Positions 11,418 to 20,790 of a stretch of 64,000 bases of DNA are shown here, one piece after another. The notes below the pieces were generated by a model. That model was given only the letters and a program-made list of their open reading frames with translations. It was not told the origin of the DNA and searched no databases. The position numbers and the translations under genes are program-made. Numbering within the stretch: position 1 is the first letter of the stretch; each line of letters starts with the position of its first letter. The DNA lies in NCBI RefSeq assembly GCF_005484945.1, contig NZ_CP034035.1:496001-560000 (forward strand). Reading direction: 5' to 3'. Origin of the DNA: Brenneria rubrifaciens (GTDB lineage Bacteria > Pseudomonadota > Gammaproteobacteria > Enterobacterales > Enterobacteriaceae).

Positions 11418-13230
11418 TTTATCAACTTCTTTTGCTAATTTGGGGCTGTCTGCTCCGATTATTAATGCCCTGACCGATCTGGGCTACGAAAAACCATCGC
11501 CGATTCAGGCTGAATGTATTCCCCATCTGCTGAGCGGTCGCGATGTGCTGGGCATGGCGCAGACCGGCAGCGGTAAGACTGCGGCTTTTGCTCTGCCATT
11601 ACTTAATAATTTAAAACCTGAGTTAAAAGCGCCGCAGATGCTGGTGCTGGCCCCGACACGCGAACTGGCGGTTCAGGTGGCTGAAGCCTGTAATGATTTT
11701 GCCAAGCATATGCATGGTGTCAATGTGGTTGCTCTGTATGGCGGCCAGCGTTACGACGTGCAACTGCGCGCCTTGCGCGGCGGAGCACAGATCGTTGTCG
11801 GTACGCCGGGGCGTCTGCTGGATCACCTGAAGCGCGGTACGCTGGATCTGTCTAACCTGAGTGGTCTGGTACTGGATGAAGCCGATGAAATGTTGCGTAT
11901 GGGCTTTATTGAAGATGTAGAGAATATCATGGCGCAGATCCCGGCTCAGCATCAGACCGCGCTGTTCTCTGCAACCATGCCGGAAGCGATTCGTCGTATT
12001 ACCCGTCGTTTCATGAAAGATCCTCAGGAAGTTCGCATTCAGTCAAGCGTGACGACGCGCCCCGATATCAGCCAGAGCTACTGGACCGCACAAGGCGTTC
12101 GTAAAAATGAAGCGCTGGTTCGTTTTCTGGAAGCGGAAGATTTTGATGCGGCGATTATTTTCGTGCGTACCAAAAATGCAACGCTGGAAGTGGCAGAGGC
12201 GCTAGAACGCAGCGGTTATAGTAGCGCGGCCTTGAATGGCGACATGAACCAGGCACTGCGTGAACAGACGCTGGAGCGTCTGAAAGACGGCCGTCTGGAT
12301 ATTCTGATCGCCACCGACGTTGCCGCCCGTGGTCTGGACGTTGAGCGTATCAGCCTGGTGGTAAACTACGATATCCCGATGGATTCTGAATCCTACGTTC
12401 ACCGTATCGGTCGTACTGGCCGTGCCGGTCGTGCCGGCCGTGCATTACTGTTTGTGGAAAACCGTGAGCGTCGCCTGCTGCGTAACATTGAACGCACCAT
12501 GAAATTGACGATTCCCGAAGTGGAATTGCCAAATGCGGAACTGCTGGGGCAACGCCGTCTGGCCAAGTTTGCCGCTAAAGTACAGCAACAGCTGGAAAGC
12601 AGCGATCTGGATATGTATCGTGCACTACTGGCAAAACTGCAACCTCAGGAAGAGCTTGATATTGAAACGTTGGCCGCGGCGTTGTTGAAGATGGCGCAAG
12701 GTGAGCGTCCTTTGATTCTGCCGCCTGACCCGGTATTTGATCGTCGTCCGCGTCGTGAATTCCGCGATCGTGATGATGCGGGTCGTGGTGATCGTCGCCG
12801 TGAGCCACGTGACAGCCGTGACGGAGAGCGTCCAGCACGTCGTGAGCGCCGTGATGTGGGTGACATGGAGCTGTATCGTATTGAAGTGGGCCGTGATGAT
12901 GGTGTCGAAGTTCGCCATATTGTGGGGGCGATTGCCAATGAAGGCGACATCAGCAGCCGCTATATCGGCAATATTAAACTGTTTGCTTCTCACTCGACCA
13001 TCGAACTGCCAAAAGGCATGCCGGGTGATTTGTTATCACACTTTACTCGTACTCGTATTCTGAACAAGCCGATGAATATGCAGTTACTTGGCGATGCTCA
13101 GCCGCATGAACGTCGTGAGGGCGGCGAGCGTCGTGGTGGTCGTCCTGCGGGTCGTGACAGTGGCCCGCGCCGTTCTTTCAACCGTGATGCGGCGCCGCGT
13201 GCTCCACGTCGTCGTCCTGTGGACGCTTAA
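11410..13230 (+). CDS. deaD: ATP-dependent RNA helicase DeaD (CsdA)
   Basis: 606-residue DEAD-box helicase for ribosome assembly and mRNA decay in the cold. Motifs in order: Q motif ([10 protein letters not shown]), Walker A AQTGSGKT (about 49-56), PTRELA, DEAD at about 156, SAT, then [11 protein letters not shown]. The DeaD-specific RNA-binding domain follows ([22 protein letters not shown]), with a basic Arg/Gly-rich tail. The start is ATG 11410, with GAGG about 10 nt upstream, not the in-frame ATG at 11395 inside yrbN. In E. coli mtr lies next; here cptA does. Confidence 0.97.
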   Translation: MTDLSTSFANLGLSAPIINALTDLGYEKPSPIQAECIPHLLSGRDVLGMAQTGSGKTAAFALPLLNNLKPELKAPQMLVLAPTRELAVQVAEACNDFAKHMHGVNVVALYGGQRYDVQLRALRGGAQIVVGTPGRLLDHLKRGTLDLSNLSGLVLDEADEMLRMGFIEDVENIMAQIPAQHQTALFSATMPEAIRRITRRFMKDPQEVRIQSSVTTRPDISQSYWTAQGVRKNEALVRFLEAEDFDAAIIFVRTKNATLEVAEALERSGYSSAALNGDMNQALREQTLERLKDGRLDILIATDVAARGLDVERISLVVNYDIPMDSESYVHRIGRTGRAGRAGRALLFVENRERRLLRNIERTMKLTIPEVELPNAELLGQRRLAKFAAKVQQQLESSDLDMYRALLAKLQPQEELDIETLAAALLKMAQGERPLILPPDPVFDRRPRREFRDRDDAGRGDRRREPRDSRDGERPARRERRDVGDMELYRIEVGRDDGVEVRHIVGAIANEGDISSRYIGNIKLFASHSTIELPKGMPGDLLSHFTRTRILNKPMNMQLLGDAQPHERREGGERRGGRPAGRDSGPRRSFNRDAAPRAPRRRPVDA

Positions 13231-13289
13231 TACGGTTAGGCCAGAAAATAAAGCGTAGCTATTTCATAGCCTGATTTTTTCCGATGTGA

Positions 13290-13313
13290 AAACGACCCTT
13301 TCGAGGGTCGTTT
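13290..13313 (+). repeat. Hairpin repeat, copy 1
   Basis: AAACGACCCT-TTCG-AGGGTCGTT(T): a 10-bp stem closed by a TTCG tetraloop, identical to the hairpin at 13477-13500. Copy 1 lacks a T-run (it continues TTTGAGG). Confidence 0.8.
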
Positions 13314-13336
13314 GAGGTTGATGACAAAGTGCGTCG

Positions 13337-13446
13337 AGCGGTGAGAATGGGTAGATCGTAAAGACGCTGCAAGTACGTCCCTGTAAGCTCGGGCCGCACC
13401 ATCCCTGGCGCGGGCGCTTTACTCTTCTATCCCATTCTCACCGTTC
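13337..13446. repeat. MITE-like palindromic element
   Basis: The outer arms CGGTGAGAATGGGTAGA (13339-13355) and its near-exact reverse complement (13426-13443, one extra base) enclose a second inverted pair, GTAAAG (13358-13363) and CTTTAC (13417-13422). The GC-rich core carries CGCACCATCCCTGGCGCG. The whole unit can fold into one long hairpin. The core resembles dispersed palindromic repeats that I associate with soft-rot enterobacteria. Copy number cannot be judged from one window. Confidence 0.6.
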
Positions 13447-13476
13447 TGGTTCCGTGATAGGTTTATCAACAGTCTG

Positions 13477-13506
13477 AAACGACCCTTTCGAGGGTCGTTT
13501 TTTTTT
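13477..13506 (+). terminator. Hairpin repeat copy 2 with T-run (deaD terminator)
   Basis: The same 24-nt hairpin as 13290-13313 (GACCCTTTCGAGGGTC core), followed by an uninterrupted T-run to 13506. This is a textbook intrinsic terminator for the deaD transcript. Confidence 0.85.
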
Positions 13507-13540
13507 GAAGAAGCAAAATAAAACAGTCTAATTCAACCGA

Positions 13541-13557
13541 ATTAAGTTTCGCTTAAT
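13541..13557 (+). promoter_or_regulatory. PmrA (BasR) box upstream of cptA
   Basis: ATTAAG-TTTCG-CTTAAT fits the PmrA consensus of two HTTAAK half-sites with a 5-nt spacer at every constrained position. A TTTAAT hexamer follows 10 nt downstream (13568-13573) as a possible -10. cptA starts 148 bp after the box. PmrA/BasR control of lipopolysaccharide phosphoethanolamine transferases is known in Salmonella and E. coli; here it is inferred from the motif. Confidence 0.6.
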
Positions 13558-13704
13558 GATTTTGTTTTTTAATGGCTACTCATCGTTATGCAAACAATAG
13601 CTTTGTATGCCCAAGTTATTAAAAAACAGACGCTATCAGAAAAGGCTGCATTCAGCATTTTTTGAAAAGACTAAATTAAAATAACGCACGCTGGATTTAA
13701 GTAA

Positions 13705-15429
13705 ATGTCAAATTTTTTAAAGAAAATAAAGCCCGACTGGAAAGGGGCGGGATGGTTGTTACTATTTTTCTGGTTTTTTTCCTGCTCATTGCAGCTATTA
13801 ATTTTATTATCCGGTCATAACGGTACGAACGGATTACGCGACGCATTGCTTTATAGCTTATTTTGGCTTATTCCCGTTTTATTGTTCCCTGATAGAACCC
13901 GTACAATTGCCGGTGTCATAGGCGTTATACTGTGGGCTTCATCAGCAACGGCGCTGAGCTACTATTCCATTTATAAACAGGAATTTTCTCAAAGCGTTCT
14001 GTTCGTGATGTTTGAGTCGAACTCAGCGGAAGCAAGTGAATATTTAAGCCAGTATTTTAGTTTGAAAGCAGTGGGAATATTGCTTGCTTATACGTTAGTG
14101 GCATTTCTGCTATGGAAAAAATTGCGTCCTGTCAATTTGGTGACGAAATATAAAGCGGTTGTATCGCTGTTAATCTTAACTGTTCTTTTTGGCGTACCCA
14201 TCTATAAAAAGATGATCGTCGGCAAGCAGTCATCGGAAGATACTCTTGGATATCTGGCCGGTCGCATGGCGACGACGGCGCCCTGGCAGTTTCTGAGCAG
14301 CTATCTTGAATATCGCCAACAACTGACCAGCATGAAAGCCATGTTGCAGCAAAATGCTGCGTTGCCGCCGCTTGCCAATCTAAAAGATGCGAATGGCGAT
14401 ACGCCTCGCACGCTGGTGCTGGTTATCGGTGAATCAACGACCCGCAGCCGTATGAGCTTGTATGGTTACTCACGCCAGACTACGCCACGTTTGGATGCGT
14501 TGAGAAAATCTGATCCGAATCTGGTGGTCTTCAACAATGTCGTGACGTCACGCCCTTATACGATTGAAATTCTGCAACAGGCGCTGACGTTTGCGGATGA
14601 ACAAAATCCCAACCTGTATCTGACCAAGCCGTCATTGATGAATCTGATGAAGCAAGCAGGTTACAAAACTTTCTGGATCACCAATCAGCAGACGATGACT
14701 AAACGTAATACGATGCTGACGGTTTTTTCAAAACAGACGGATAAACAGTTTTATCTGAATAATCAGCGAACGCAAAGCGCAAGGCAATACGATGATGTTG
14801 TTTTACCGCCGTTTGAGGAGGTCATGGCCGATCCTGCGCCGAAAAAATTCATTGTCGTCCATTTATTGGGGACGCATATGAACTATAAATATCGTTATCC
14901 CGAGGCGTTCAACAAATTTAATGACAAAGTGGGTTTGCCACCGGAATTAAACGATCGGGAAGTTGATGTTTATAACCACTACGATAATGCGGAATTATAT
15001 AACGACTATATTGTAGAAAACCTGATTAAGATGTTCGCGAAAAATAAACCGAATGGCTTTCTGCTCTATTTCTCCGATCATGGTGAGGATGTTTATGAAA
15101 CGCCGCCGCATGCTGTTCTGGGGCGTAATGAAGCCGCGCCAACCCGGGCAATGTACACCGTTCCCTTTATCGTCTGGATATCGCCCGAATGGCAGAAAAA
15201 CCACTCGCTCAATTTTGCGTCTTATGTGGATCGCAAGTACAGCAGCGCATACCTGATTCATACCTGGTCTGATTTGGCGGGTCTGAGTTATGATTTTTAT
15301 AAGCCCTCCAAGAGTCTGGTAAACCCGAATTTCAAAGAGACAGAACGCTGGATTGGCAATCCTTACGATAAAAAAGGGCTGAGAACGTTTGATAGCCTGC
15401 CGGCAACGGCAGTCGGCGCCAAATCATAG
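13705..15429 (+). CDS. cptA: Lipopolysaccharide core phosphoethanolamine transferase CptA
   Basis: 574-residue inner-membrane protein of the EptA/alkaline-phosphatase-like family. It transfers phosphoethanolamine from phosphatidylethanolamine to the lipopolysaccharide core. Membrane segments lie in residues about 15-170, followed by a periplasmic sulfatase-fold domain. The metal/nucleophile motif is GESTTRSRMSLYGY (E243, predicted nucleophile T245), with FSDHGEDVYETPPH later. Similarity to E. coli YijP/CptA runs the full length (for example SRPYTIEILQQALTFA and YKTFWITNQQTMT). ATG 13705 is used although the upstream Shine-Dalgarno is weak. It occupies the place of E. coli mtr. Confidence 0.93.
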   Translation: MSNFLKKIKPDWKGAGWLLLFFWFFSCSLQLLILLSGHNGTNGLRDALLYSLFWLIPVLLFPDRTRTIAGVIGVILWASSATALSYYSIYKQEFSQSVLFVMFESNSAEASEYLSQYFSLKAVGILLAYTLVAFLLWKKLRPVNLVTKYKAVVSLLILTVLFGVPIYKKMIVGKQSSEDTLGYLAGRMATTAPWQFLSSYLEYRQQLTSMKAMLQQNAALPPLANLKDANGDTPRTLVLVIGESTTRSRMSLYGYSRQTTPRLDALRKSDPNLVVFNNVVTSRPYTIEILQQALTFADEQNPNLYLTKPSLMNLMKQAGYKTFWITNQQTMTKRNTMLTVFSKQTDKQFYLNNQRTQSARQYDDVVLPPFEEVMADPAPKKFIVVHLLGTHMNYKYRYPEAFNKFNDKVGLPPELNDREVDVYNHYDNAELYNDYIVENLIKMFAKNKPNGFLLYFSDHGEDVYETPPHAVLGRNEAAPTRAMYTVPFIVWISPEWQKNHSLNFASYVDRKYSSAYLIHTWSDLAGLSYDFYKPSKSLVNPNFKETERWIGNPYDKKGLRTFDSLPATAVGAKS

Positions 15430-15440
15430 TGGCGGTGTAA

Positions 15441-15466
15441 GGATGCGGAAAAAGGCATCCTTTGCT
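15441..15466 (+). terminator. Terminator between cptA and yhbW
   Basis: Stem GGATGC (15441-15446) with GCATCC (15455-15460), an A-rich loop and then TTTGCTTTT. The A-run on the other side lets it serve the convergent yhbW transcript too. Confidence 0.65.
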
Positions 15467-15471
15467 TTTAC

Positions 15472-16485
15472 CTAACTCCCCATATCTTGCTGTACGCTCA
15501 TGGCGATCTCAAATGAACGCAAGCGTGCCTGGTGATCAAATATCTGGCCGTTGATCATCACTTCATCCACCTGAGTTTCACGTAGCAAACGCTGCAAGCC
15601 ATGTCTGACCTTTTCCCGATCGCCTACGATCGACAGTTGCAAAGCCCGCTCTACGCCAAATTGCTCTGCGGTTGACCAGAGAGAGTCCATATTCTCCACC
15701 GGTGCGGGAAGTGGTCCTGGCGCACCGCGGCGCAGGTTTACAAACTGCTGTTGCATTGAGGTAAAGAGGAAACGGGCGTCACGTTCGCTGTCGGCGGCGA
15801 CCACGTTGACGCACACCATCGCATAAGATTTAGGGTGTGCGGCGGAGGGCTTAAACGCTTCGCGATAAATGTTTAACGCCTGGAGTAACATCTCTGGAGC
15901 AAAATGAGCGGCGAATGCAAAAGGCAACCCCAATGCGGCGGCCAACTGAGCGCTATATAAACTGGAACCCAACAGCCAGATAGGAACTTGTAGCCCCTGA
16001 CCGGGCACCGCCTGGACGGTCTGGCCGGGTTGGACATCCGCAAAATAGCGCTGTAATTCCTGTACGTCCCGCGGGAAATCATCAATATCAGCATTCAGAT
16101 GACGCCGCAGCGCCATCATGGTTCGCTGATCGGTGCCTGGTGCCCGGCCTAATCCCAGATCGATACGGCCCGGATAGAGTGACTCCAGCGTCCCGAATTG
16201 CTCCGCAATGACCAGCGGCGCATGATTAGGCAACATTACGCCGCCTGAACCAATGCGAATATGCTGCGTGCCGGCGGCGAGATAGCCAATCAGCACCGAG
16301 GTTGCGGCGCTGGCGATGCCAGTCATATTATGGTGTTCCGCCAGCCAGTAGCGATGATAGCCCCAGTTTTCAGCATGCTGGACCAAATCCAGCGAGTGGT
16401 GGAAGGCGTGCCGTGGGCTGGCTCCTTGCGGAATGGGCGCAAGATCGAGGATGGAAAACTTAGCCGGACAATGGGATAGGGACAT
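15472..16485 (-). CDS. yhbW: Luciferase-like monooxygenase family protein YhbW
   Basis: 337 residues, family length 335. TIM-barrel flavin-dependent oxidoreductase of the bacterial-luciferase superfamily; substrate unknown. Strong full-length match to E. coli Yhb[62 protein letters not shown] and [14 protein letters not shown]. The frame is open well upstream, but the ATG at 16485 gives the family N-terminus ([15 protein letters not shown]). It lies downstream of ubiV on the same strand, as in E. coli. Confidence 0.93.
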   Translation of the reverse strand: MSLSHCPAKFSILDLAPIPQGASPRHAFHHSLDLVQHAENWGYHRYWLAEHHNMTGIASAATSVLIGYLAAGTQHIRIGSGGVMLPNHAPLVIAEQFGTLESLYPGRIDLGLGRAPGTDQRTMMALRRHLNADIDDFPRDVQELQRYFADVQPGQTVQAVPGQGLQVPIWLLGSSLYSAQLAAALGLPFAFAAHFAPEMLLQALNIYREAFKPSAAHPKSYAMVCVNVVAADSERDARFLFTSMQQQFVNLRRGAPGPLPAPVENMDSLWSTAEQFGVERALQLSIVGDREKVRHGLQRLLRETQVDEVMINGQIFDHQARLRSFEIAMSVQQDMGS

Positions 16486-16646
16486 GACTCTGCTCACTTT
16501 GTCGTTGCGACTGGCAGAAATATCATGCCAGCCAATGATGAGAGTACCTACCAGTAATATGCTATTACGCACAATTACACAATTTTCAGGAAGAGGAAAC
16601 GGGCGGAAAGAGGCATCTGCCCGTCTCAGCGAAAAGGGAAAACGCG

Positions 16647-17525
16647 CTATTGGATCAATTCCAGCCCGGCGACGCGTTTCCAGTAACCGTTGCAATCTGC
16701 CTGACTCGCCAGCTCCAGTGGGGATTTACCCTGCTCATTGGCGCGGAACTTGTCCAGCATGGATAGGGTATCCATACCGTCCGGCGAAAGCCGGACGATG
16801 TCCACCAATTCCCGCATGGAGGCCAGTTCATTACCCAGGTTATAACAATAGCCGCTTTGCGTTTGTATGCCGTTGAGCACGAAAACCGTCTGATTTTCCT
16901 GCGACAGCACTTTACGTCCCTGTGGATATTTAAGGCAGCAGGTTTGACATTCGTCTTTCGCCCGGTTTTCCGAACGAGCGGTAAAGCAACGGGCCGAGTA
17001 AGCCAACGGCAAGTGGCCGTAGCTCAGTACTTCAACTTCAAACTGATGGCGGAATCCCAGTTCGTCACACTGATAGAGCAGATTTTGCAACCAGTCGCGC
17101 GAAAGTTCGACCGGCATACACCAACGCATCATGCCCTGTTTATACAGCAAACGCAGCGTATAGGCGTTATAGCAATTCAGGGCATGCCCGGCGACGAAGG
17201 GCAGCAGGCGTTCCGCTGCCATGTTGACGGCGCCGAGATCGTTGGCTTCCAGCAGAAATTCCCCGTTTTCTACATAGCGTTTCAGCTCATTCAATTCAGA
17301 AGGCGCCTGAAGCAATGCCAATGTGGAGAGCACCACCTGTTTACCGCTGTCCGCAATTTGTCTGGCGAGTTCAAGCCAATCGTTGACCTTCATCAGTCGG
17401 CGTTTGCTGCACACGGTTTCACCGAGATAAATGATCTCGGCGCGGCTGTTGATTGCCGCCTGATAAAACGTTTCGATATCTTGTTTGGGCCAGTAGTAGA
17501 GGATGGGACCCAATGCGTATTTCAT
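16647..17525 (-). CDS. ubiV: Oxygen-independent ubiquinone hydroxylation protein UbiV
   Basis: 292 residues of the U32 peptidase-like family. With UbiU it forms a [4Fe-4S] heterodimer that hydroxylates the ubiquinone ring without O2. The cluster cysteines are in place: C39 ([11 protein letters not shown]), then C180 and the [14 protein letters not shown] segment. The E. coli protein matches along its length. ATG 17525, with AGGAG upstream, is the start; the open frame extends further but enters ubiU. The 11-bp gap to ubiU indicates co-transcription. Confidence 0.95.
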   Translation of the reverse strand: MKYALGPILYYWPKQDIETFYQAAINSRAEIIYLGETVCSKRRLMKVNDWLELARQIADSGKQVVLSTLALLQAPSELNELKRYVENGEFLLEANDLGAVNMAAERLLPFVAGHALNCYNAYTLRLLYKQGMMRWCMPVELSRDWLQNLLYQCDELGFRHQFEVEVLSYGHLPLAYSARCFTARSENRAKDECQTCCLKYPQGRKVLSQENQTVFVLNGIQTQSGYCYNLGNELASMRELVDIVRLSPDGMDTLSMLDKFRANEQGKSPLELASQADCNGYWKRVAGLELIQ

Positions 17526-17536
17526 ATTTTCTCCTG

Positions 17537-18532
17537 CTACTGCCATTGACGATGGTAGGCGCCCAGGGTGGTTTGTGTGCCTTCCGCTACTGAACCCAGC
17601 GCATCCATCCACGCTTGCGTCGGGCTGAATGTTTCAGGACTGGACAGACAGCGGTCGATCGCCTGTCGCCAGACGCGGGTGATCTGACTGACATAGGCGG
17701 GACTGCGCTGCCGCCCCTCTATTTTCACCGAGGCAATGTTGGCGGCCAGCAGTTCGGGCAATAGCGCCAGCGTATTCAGGCTGGTGGGTTCTTCGAGCGC
17801 GTGGTAGCGCTGACCGTCGACCAGATAACGTCCTTTGCATAAGGTGGGATAACCCGCGTTTTCATGATCCTGATAGCGATCGATCAACACATTATTCAAC
17901 CGGGATTCCATACCCTGGGGGGTATCCTGCCAGCGGACAAAACGTGCCGGAGAACAGGCCCCCACGGTATTGGGCGATTCGCCTGTCAGGTAAGAAGAGA
18001 GGTAACACCGGCCTTCGGCCATGATGCACAGACTGCCGAACGCAAACACTTCCAACGGAACGGGCGTAGTTCGCGCCAGCTGTTTTACCTGATGGATTGA
18101 GAGCACGCGCGGTAACACCACGCGGGAAACAGCAAAATGGCGCTGGTAAAAACGAATCGCTTCCGTATTGGTGGCGGAAGCCTGTACGGAAACGTGGCGT
18201 TCAATATCGGGATAGCGTTCAGCGGCGTATTCCAGCATGGCTAAATCGGCGAGGATCAGCGCATCAGCACCGATTTGCGCGGCCATATCCACCGCATGCC
18301 GCCAGCGTTGGTAACCATCAGGATGGGCAAACGTATTGATGGCGATGTGAAGTTTACGGCGGTGGCGCTGTACATATTCACGCGCTTCCTGAAGTTTTTT
18401 GTCGGTAAAGTTGAGTCCGGCGAAATGACGTGCGTTGGTGTCATCTTTCAGTCCGATGTAGACCGCATCTGCGCCATTATCAATAGCGGCTTTCAGTGCC
18501 GGAAGATTACCGGCGGGGCAAAGCAGTTCCAT
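17537..18532 (-). CDS. ubiU: Oxygen-independent ubiquinone hydroxylation protein UbiU
   Basis: 331 residues, identical in length to E. coli UbiU (YhbU). Partner of UbiV in anaerobic ubiquinone synthesis. The four [4Fe-4S] cysteines of the family are at C169 (FGSLCIMAEGRC), C176, C193 (GACSPARF) and C232 (TLCKGRYL). The N-terminus MELLCPAGNLPALKAAID is typical of the U32 family. It is transcribed divergently from ubiT across a 311-bp control region and is first in the ubiUV operon. Confidence 0.96.
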   Translation of the reverse strand: MELLCPAGNLPALKAAIDNGADAVYIGLKDDTNARHFAGLNFTDKKLQEAREYVQRHRRKLHIAINTFAHPDGYQRWRHAVDMAAQIGADALILADLAMLEYAAERYPDIERHVSVQASATNTEAIRFYQRHFAVSRVVLPRVLSIHQVKQLARTTPVPLEVFAFGSLCIMAEGRCYLSSYLTGESPNTVGACSPARFVRWQDTPQGMESRLNNVLIDRYQDHENAGYPTLCKGRYLVDGQRYHALEEPTSLNTLALLPELLAANIASVKIEGRQRSPAYVSQITRVWRQAIDRCLSSPETFSPTQAWMDALGSVAEGTQTTLGAYHRQWQ

Positions 18533-18843
18533 ACCCTATCCTTCATTAATCAAAGCATCGCAGAGAAAAACGATCCGATACGATCAATGATGTTTGCAGA
18601 CTAATGAGATTTTTTATCAGTCGGTGAATGTTTTTAACGATAGAGAATATTAATTAACCCACTGTGCGGGGACTTTGATTTAAACCAGTTTATTGTGTTA
18701 ATACAGGGCGCAATGTGAAATCTGTTGGGTATCTGTAGAGAACCGACTAAATTATTGACATAGACCGCTGCCGCTTTTAATGGATGTGGCAAAATACCTT
18801 CAGATTGTCTGAAGAGTCCGATTGCTTTAAGAGGAGTACGCCA
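18533..18843. other. Divergent control region ubiU/ubiT
   Basis: 311 bp with no coding frame of its own, AT-rich in the middle. It must hold promoters for ubiUV (minus strand) and ubiT (plus strand), and contains one candidate FNR-like site. No strong terminator is seen. Confidence 0.6.
18675..18688 (+). promoter_or_regulatory. Candidate FNR-like site
   Basis: TTGAT-TTAA-ACCAG: the left half matches the FNR consensus (TTGAT N4 ATCAA) exactly and the right half at three of five positions. FNR control of ubiUV and ubiT has been described in E. coli. Here the site is only a motif reading. Confidence 0.35.
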
Positions 18844-19368
18844 GTGTTGAAAAAACTACGGGCGCAGATTGTGCGCCGAGGGCCGGGCTTGTTGGGTAAG
18901 CCGCTAAAGTTCACTCCTTTTTCTTTACAGCGCCAGGTTCTGGAACAGATGTTGCGCTGGCAGTTTCGTCAGGCGCTGGATGACGGCGATTTGGAATTTC
19001 TGGCGGGGCGCTGGTTAAAAATTGAAGTGCGCGATGTTGGTCTGCGATGGTTTATGACGTTGCGCGATAATCGTCTGGTGGTCAGCCAGCAAGAAACGCC
19101 GGATGTCAGCTTCAGCGCGGATGCCAACGATCTCATTTTGATCGCGGCGCGTAAGGAAGATCCCGATACGCTGTTTTTCCAGCGCCGTTTGCGTATCGAA
19201 GGGGATACCGAGCTTGGATTGTATGTGAAAAACCTGATGGACGCGATCGAACTGGAAAATCTGCCCGCCGCGCTGCGCATCGGGCTGATTCAACTGGCTG
19301 ATTTTGTTGAGGCGGGATCGCATGAGGGCGTGGTGCAGACTAGCGATCGCGCGCCTGTCTCATGCTAG
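18844..19368 (+). CDS. ubiT: Anaerobic ubiquinone accessory factor UbiT
   Basis: 174 residues, the E. coli length. SCP2 sterol-carrier lipid-binding domain protein that serves the O2-independent ubiquinone pathway, probably by holding hydrophobic intermediates. Conserved stretches: RQVLEQMLRWQFRQALDDGDLEFL, VSFSADANDLILIAARKEDPDTLFFQRRL and IEGDTELGLYVKNLMDAIE. The start is GTG 18844, with AGAGGAG upstream. The 3' end overlaps yhbS by 7 bp, so the two are co-translated. Confidence 0.93.
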   Translation: MLKKLRAQIVRRGPGLLGKPLKFTPFSLQRQVLEQMLRWQFRQALDDGDLEFLAGRWLKIEVRDVGLRWFMTLRDNRLVVSQQETPDVSFSADANDLILIAARKEDPDTLFFQRRLRIEGDTELGLYVKNLMDAIELENLPAALRIGLIQLADFVEAGSHEGVVQTSDRAPVSC

Positions 19369-19868
19369 TTCGCGTTGAAATTCCGGTTGATGCCGCGGGT
19401 ATTGACAGTCTCTTGCGCCGCGCTTTCCCGACGGGCGACGTGGCCGATTTGGTTCATGAGCTGCGTGAAGATGGGCAACTGACGCTGGGGATGGTTGCAA
19501 CGGATGATGAAGGCGGCGTAGTGGGCTATGCCGCTTTCAGCCCGGTTCTGATTGGAGGAGAAGATCGGCAATGGGTGGGGCTTGCGCCGCTGGCGGTGGA
19601 AGAAAACCTGCGGCGGCAAGGGGTGGGTGAACAACTGGTGTACGCAGGATTGGATTCACTTAACGAGTTCGGCTATGCCGCCGTTGTGGTACTGGGCGAT
19701 CCTGTTTACTACTCGCGTTTTGGTTTTGTGCCTGCCATTGAGCAGCAGCTCCGTTGCCGCTGGCCGGACAGTGAGAGCGCTTTCCAGGTTTATCCGCTGG
19801 CGGATAATCATTTTGAAGGGGCGAGCGGGCTGGTGGAGTATGCCGCGCCTTTTGATCGTTTTCTCTAA
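19362..19868 (+). CDS. yhbS: GNAT-family N-acetyltransferase YhbS
   Basis: 168 residues with one acetyltransferase fold. The acetyl-CoA pyrophosphate-binding loop is [18 protein letters not shown] (about 85-102), followed by the [10 protein letters not shown] signature. It corresponds to E. coli YhbS; the substrate is uncertain here. It overlaps the end of ubiT, as in E. coli, and is convergent with yhbQ, sharing the last few bases. Confidence 0.92.
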   Translation: MLVRVEIPVDAAGIDSLLRRAFPTGDVADLVHELREDGQLTLGMVATDDEGGVVGYAAFSPVLIGGEDRQWVGLAPLAVEENLRRQGVGEQLVYAGLDSLNEFGYAAVVVLGDPVYYSRFGFVPAIEQQLRCRWPDSESAFQVYPLADNHFEGASGLVEYAAPFDRFL

Positions 19869-20158
19869 CGAAAACATTCGGATAAAGACTGAGGCTGATC
19901 TCGCACCAGCCTTTCTTTTTGACTTTTACTCAACTGTTTTACCTGATATTCAAGCTTTGAGGCGCTCGAACGGTTACCCGCCAGACACTGAAAGACCAGC
20001 GTCAGTTCGCCTTTTCCCCGCAACGCCTTTGCCCCCTTTCCCGCCTGATGCTGGGCCACACGCCGTGCCACATCCGTGGTGATACCGGTATAGAGCAGCC
20101 CTGTCGGCGTTCTCAGGATATAAAGATGCCAACAGGGTCCGGTGAGATTTTCATGCAT
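19865..20158 (-). CDS. yhbQ: GIY-YIG nuclease superfamily protein YhbQ
   Basis: 97 residues. The GIY-YIG motif appears as [27 protein letters not shown], with the catalytic-type Arg in ARRV, then [17 protein letters not shown] and the conserved lysine-rich [13 protein letters not shown]. coli YhbQ is a DNA-acting enzyme of this superfamily. ATG 20158 gives the family length; ATG 20167 is an alternative. It overlaps the 3' end of yhbS by 4 bp, convergently. Confidence 0.92.
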   Translation of the reverse strand: MHENLTGPCWHLYILRTPTGLLYTGITTDVARRVAQHQAGKGAKALRGKGELTLVFQCLAGNRSSASKLEYQVKQLSKSQKERLVRDQPQSLSECFR

Positions 20159-20357
20159 GAATGGCATAGACAACCTGTGATGTAACAGTGAGTCTCGACT
20201 CCGATCATCGTGAGCCCGTAATCGCGCTGGCTTCATTCTACGGGGCTTACTCTGCGTATTGAAGCGCATACCTGTTTTTTAATCGCGCGCTCCCTGCCAG
20301 GTCCGGCCCGGACATGACGTTTGAAGAAGGCGCTACAGTATATTTGCGCCACTCTTT

Positions 20358-20374
20358 ATACTGTCCCCCAGTAT
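20358..20374 (+). promoter_or_regulatory. RcnR-like operator upstream of dmeR
   Basis: ATACT-GTCCCCC-AGTAT: perfect 5-bp inverted arms around a C-run. On the other strand it reads TACT-GGGGGAC-AGTA, close to the RcnR operator TACT-G6-N-AGTA. It lies 24-40 bp before the dmeR ATG. Confidence 0.7.
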
Positions 20375-20397
20375 TTTTGACATAAGTTGGAGTCGGT

Positions 20398-20673
20398 ATG
20401 TCACACACCATTAAAAGTAAAAAGAAACTGCTGGCGCGCGTTAGGCGTATCAAAGGTCAGATGGAATCTGTTGAAAAAGCCTTGGAAGAGGAAACCGCCT
20501 GCCTGAATATCCTCCAGCAGATTGCGGCCGTCCGTGGCGCGGTCAATGGCCTGATGACCGAAGTGCTGGAAGGGCATATTCGTGAACATCTGATGGATGA
20601 AAGCCATTCATCACAAGAGCGTAGCGACGATTTGGAAGAGATTGTTGCAGTTATTCGTTCTTATCTGAAGTAA
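20398..20673 (+). CDS. dmeR: Metal-sensing repressor of the CsoR/RcnR family (DmeR-like)
   Basis: 91-residue all-helical DUF156 protein, close to RcnR and FrmR (LLARVRRIKGQMESVEKAL, LQQIAAVRGAVNGLMTEVLEGHI). An N-terminal His at residue 3, a Cys near residue 36 and a later His (GHIREH) are where RcnR places its Ni/Co ligands. The gene lies 154 bp upstream of a cation-diffusion-facilitator gene and is flanked by RcnR-type operators. This supports a cobalt/nickel repressor role like rhizobial DmeR rather than a formaldehyde sensor. The exact metal is inferred. Confidence 0.82.
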   Translation: MSHTIKSKKKLLARVRRIKGQMESVEKALEEETACLNILQQIAAVRGAVNGLMTEVLEGHIREHLMDESHSSQERSDDLEEIVAVIRSYLK

Positions 20674-20790
20674 TCATATTTGTCTCCGTTCGTTATCGCC
20701 GGTTTGGGCTATGACGGGGCAGCAGAATAAAAGAAAGTGGATGTGCCGATGATATTGCCCGGATCACCTTTATGATTTTCTTAAATGTAA

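Larger units (their letters stand above)
13231..13704 (+). other. 474-bp intergenic region deaD-cptA
   Basis: No credible coding frame. It holds two copies of the same 24-nt hairpin, a long imperfect inverted-repeat element between them, and a PmrA-type box about 150 bp before cptA; each is listed separately. The last 200 bp are AT-rich. Confidence 0.8.

Noticed and set aside
16857-17549. Plus-strand open frame of 230 codons opposite ubiV
   Set aside because: Shadow of ubiV, whose cluster cysteines and full length are clear; no independent start signal.
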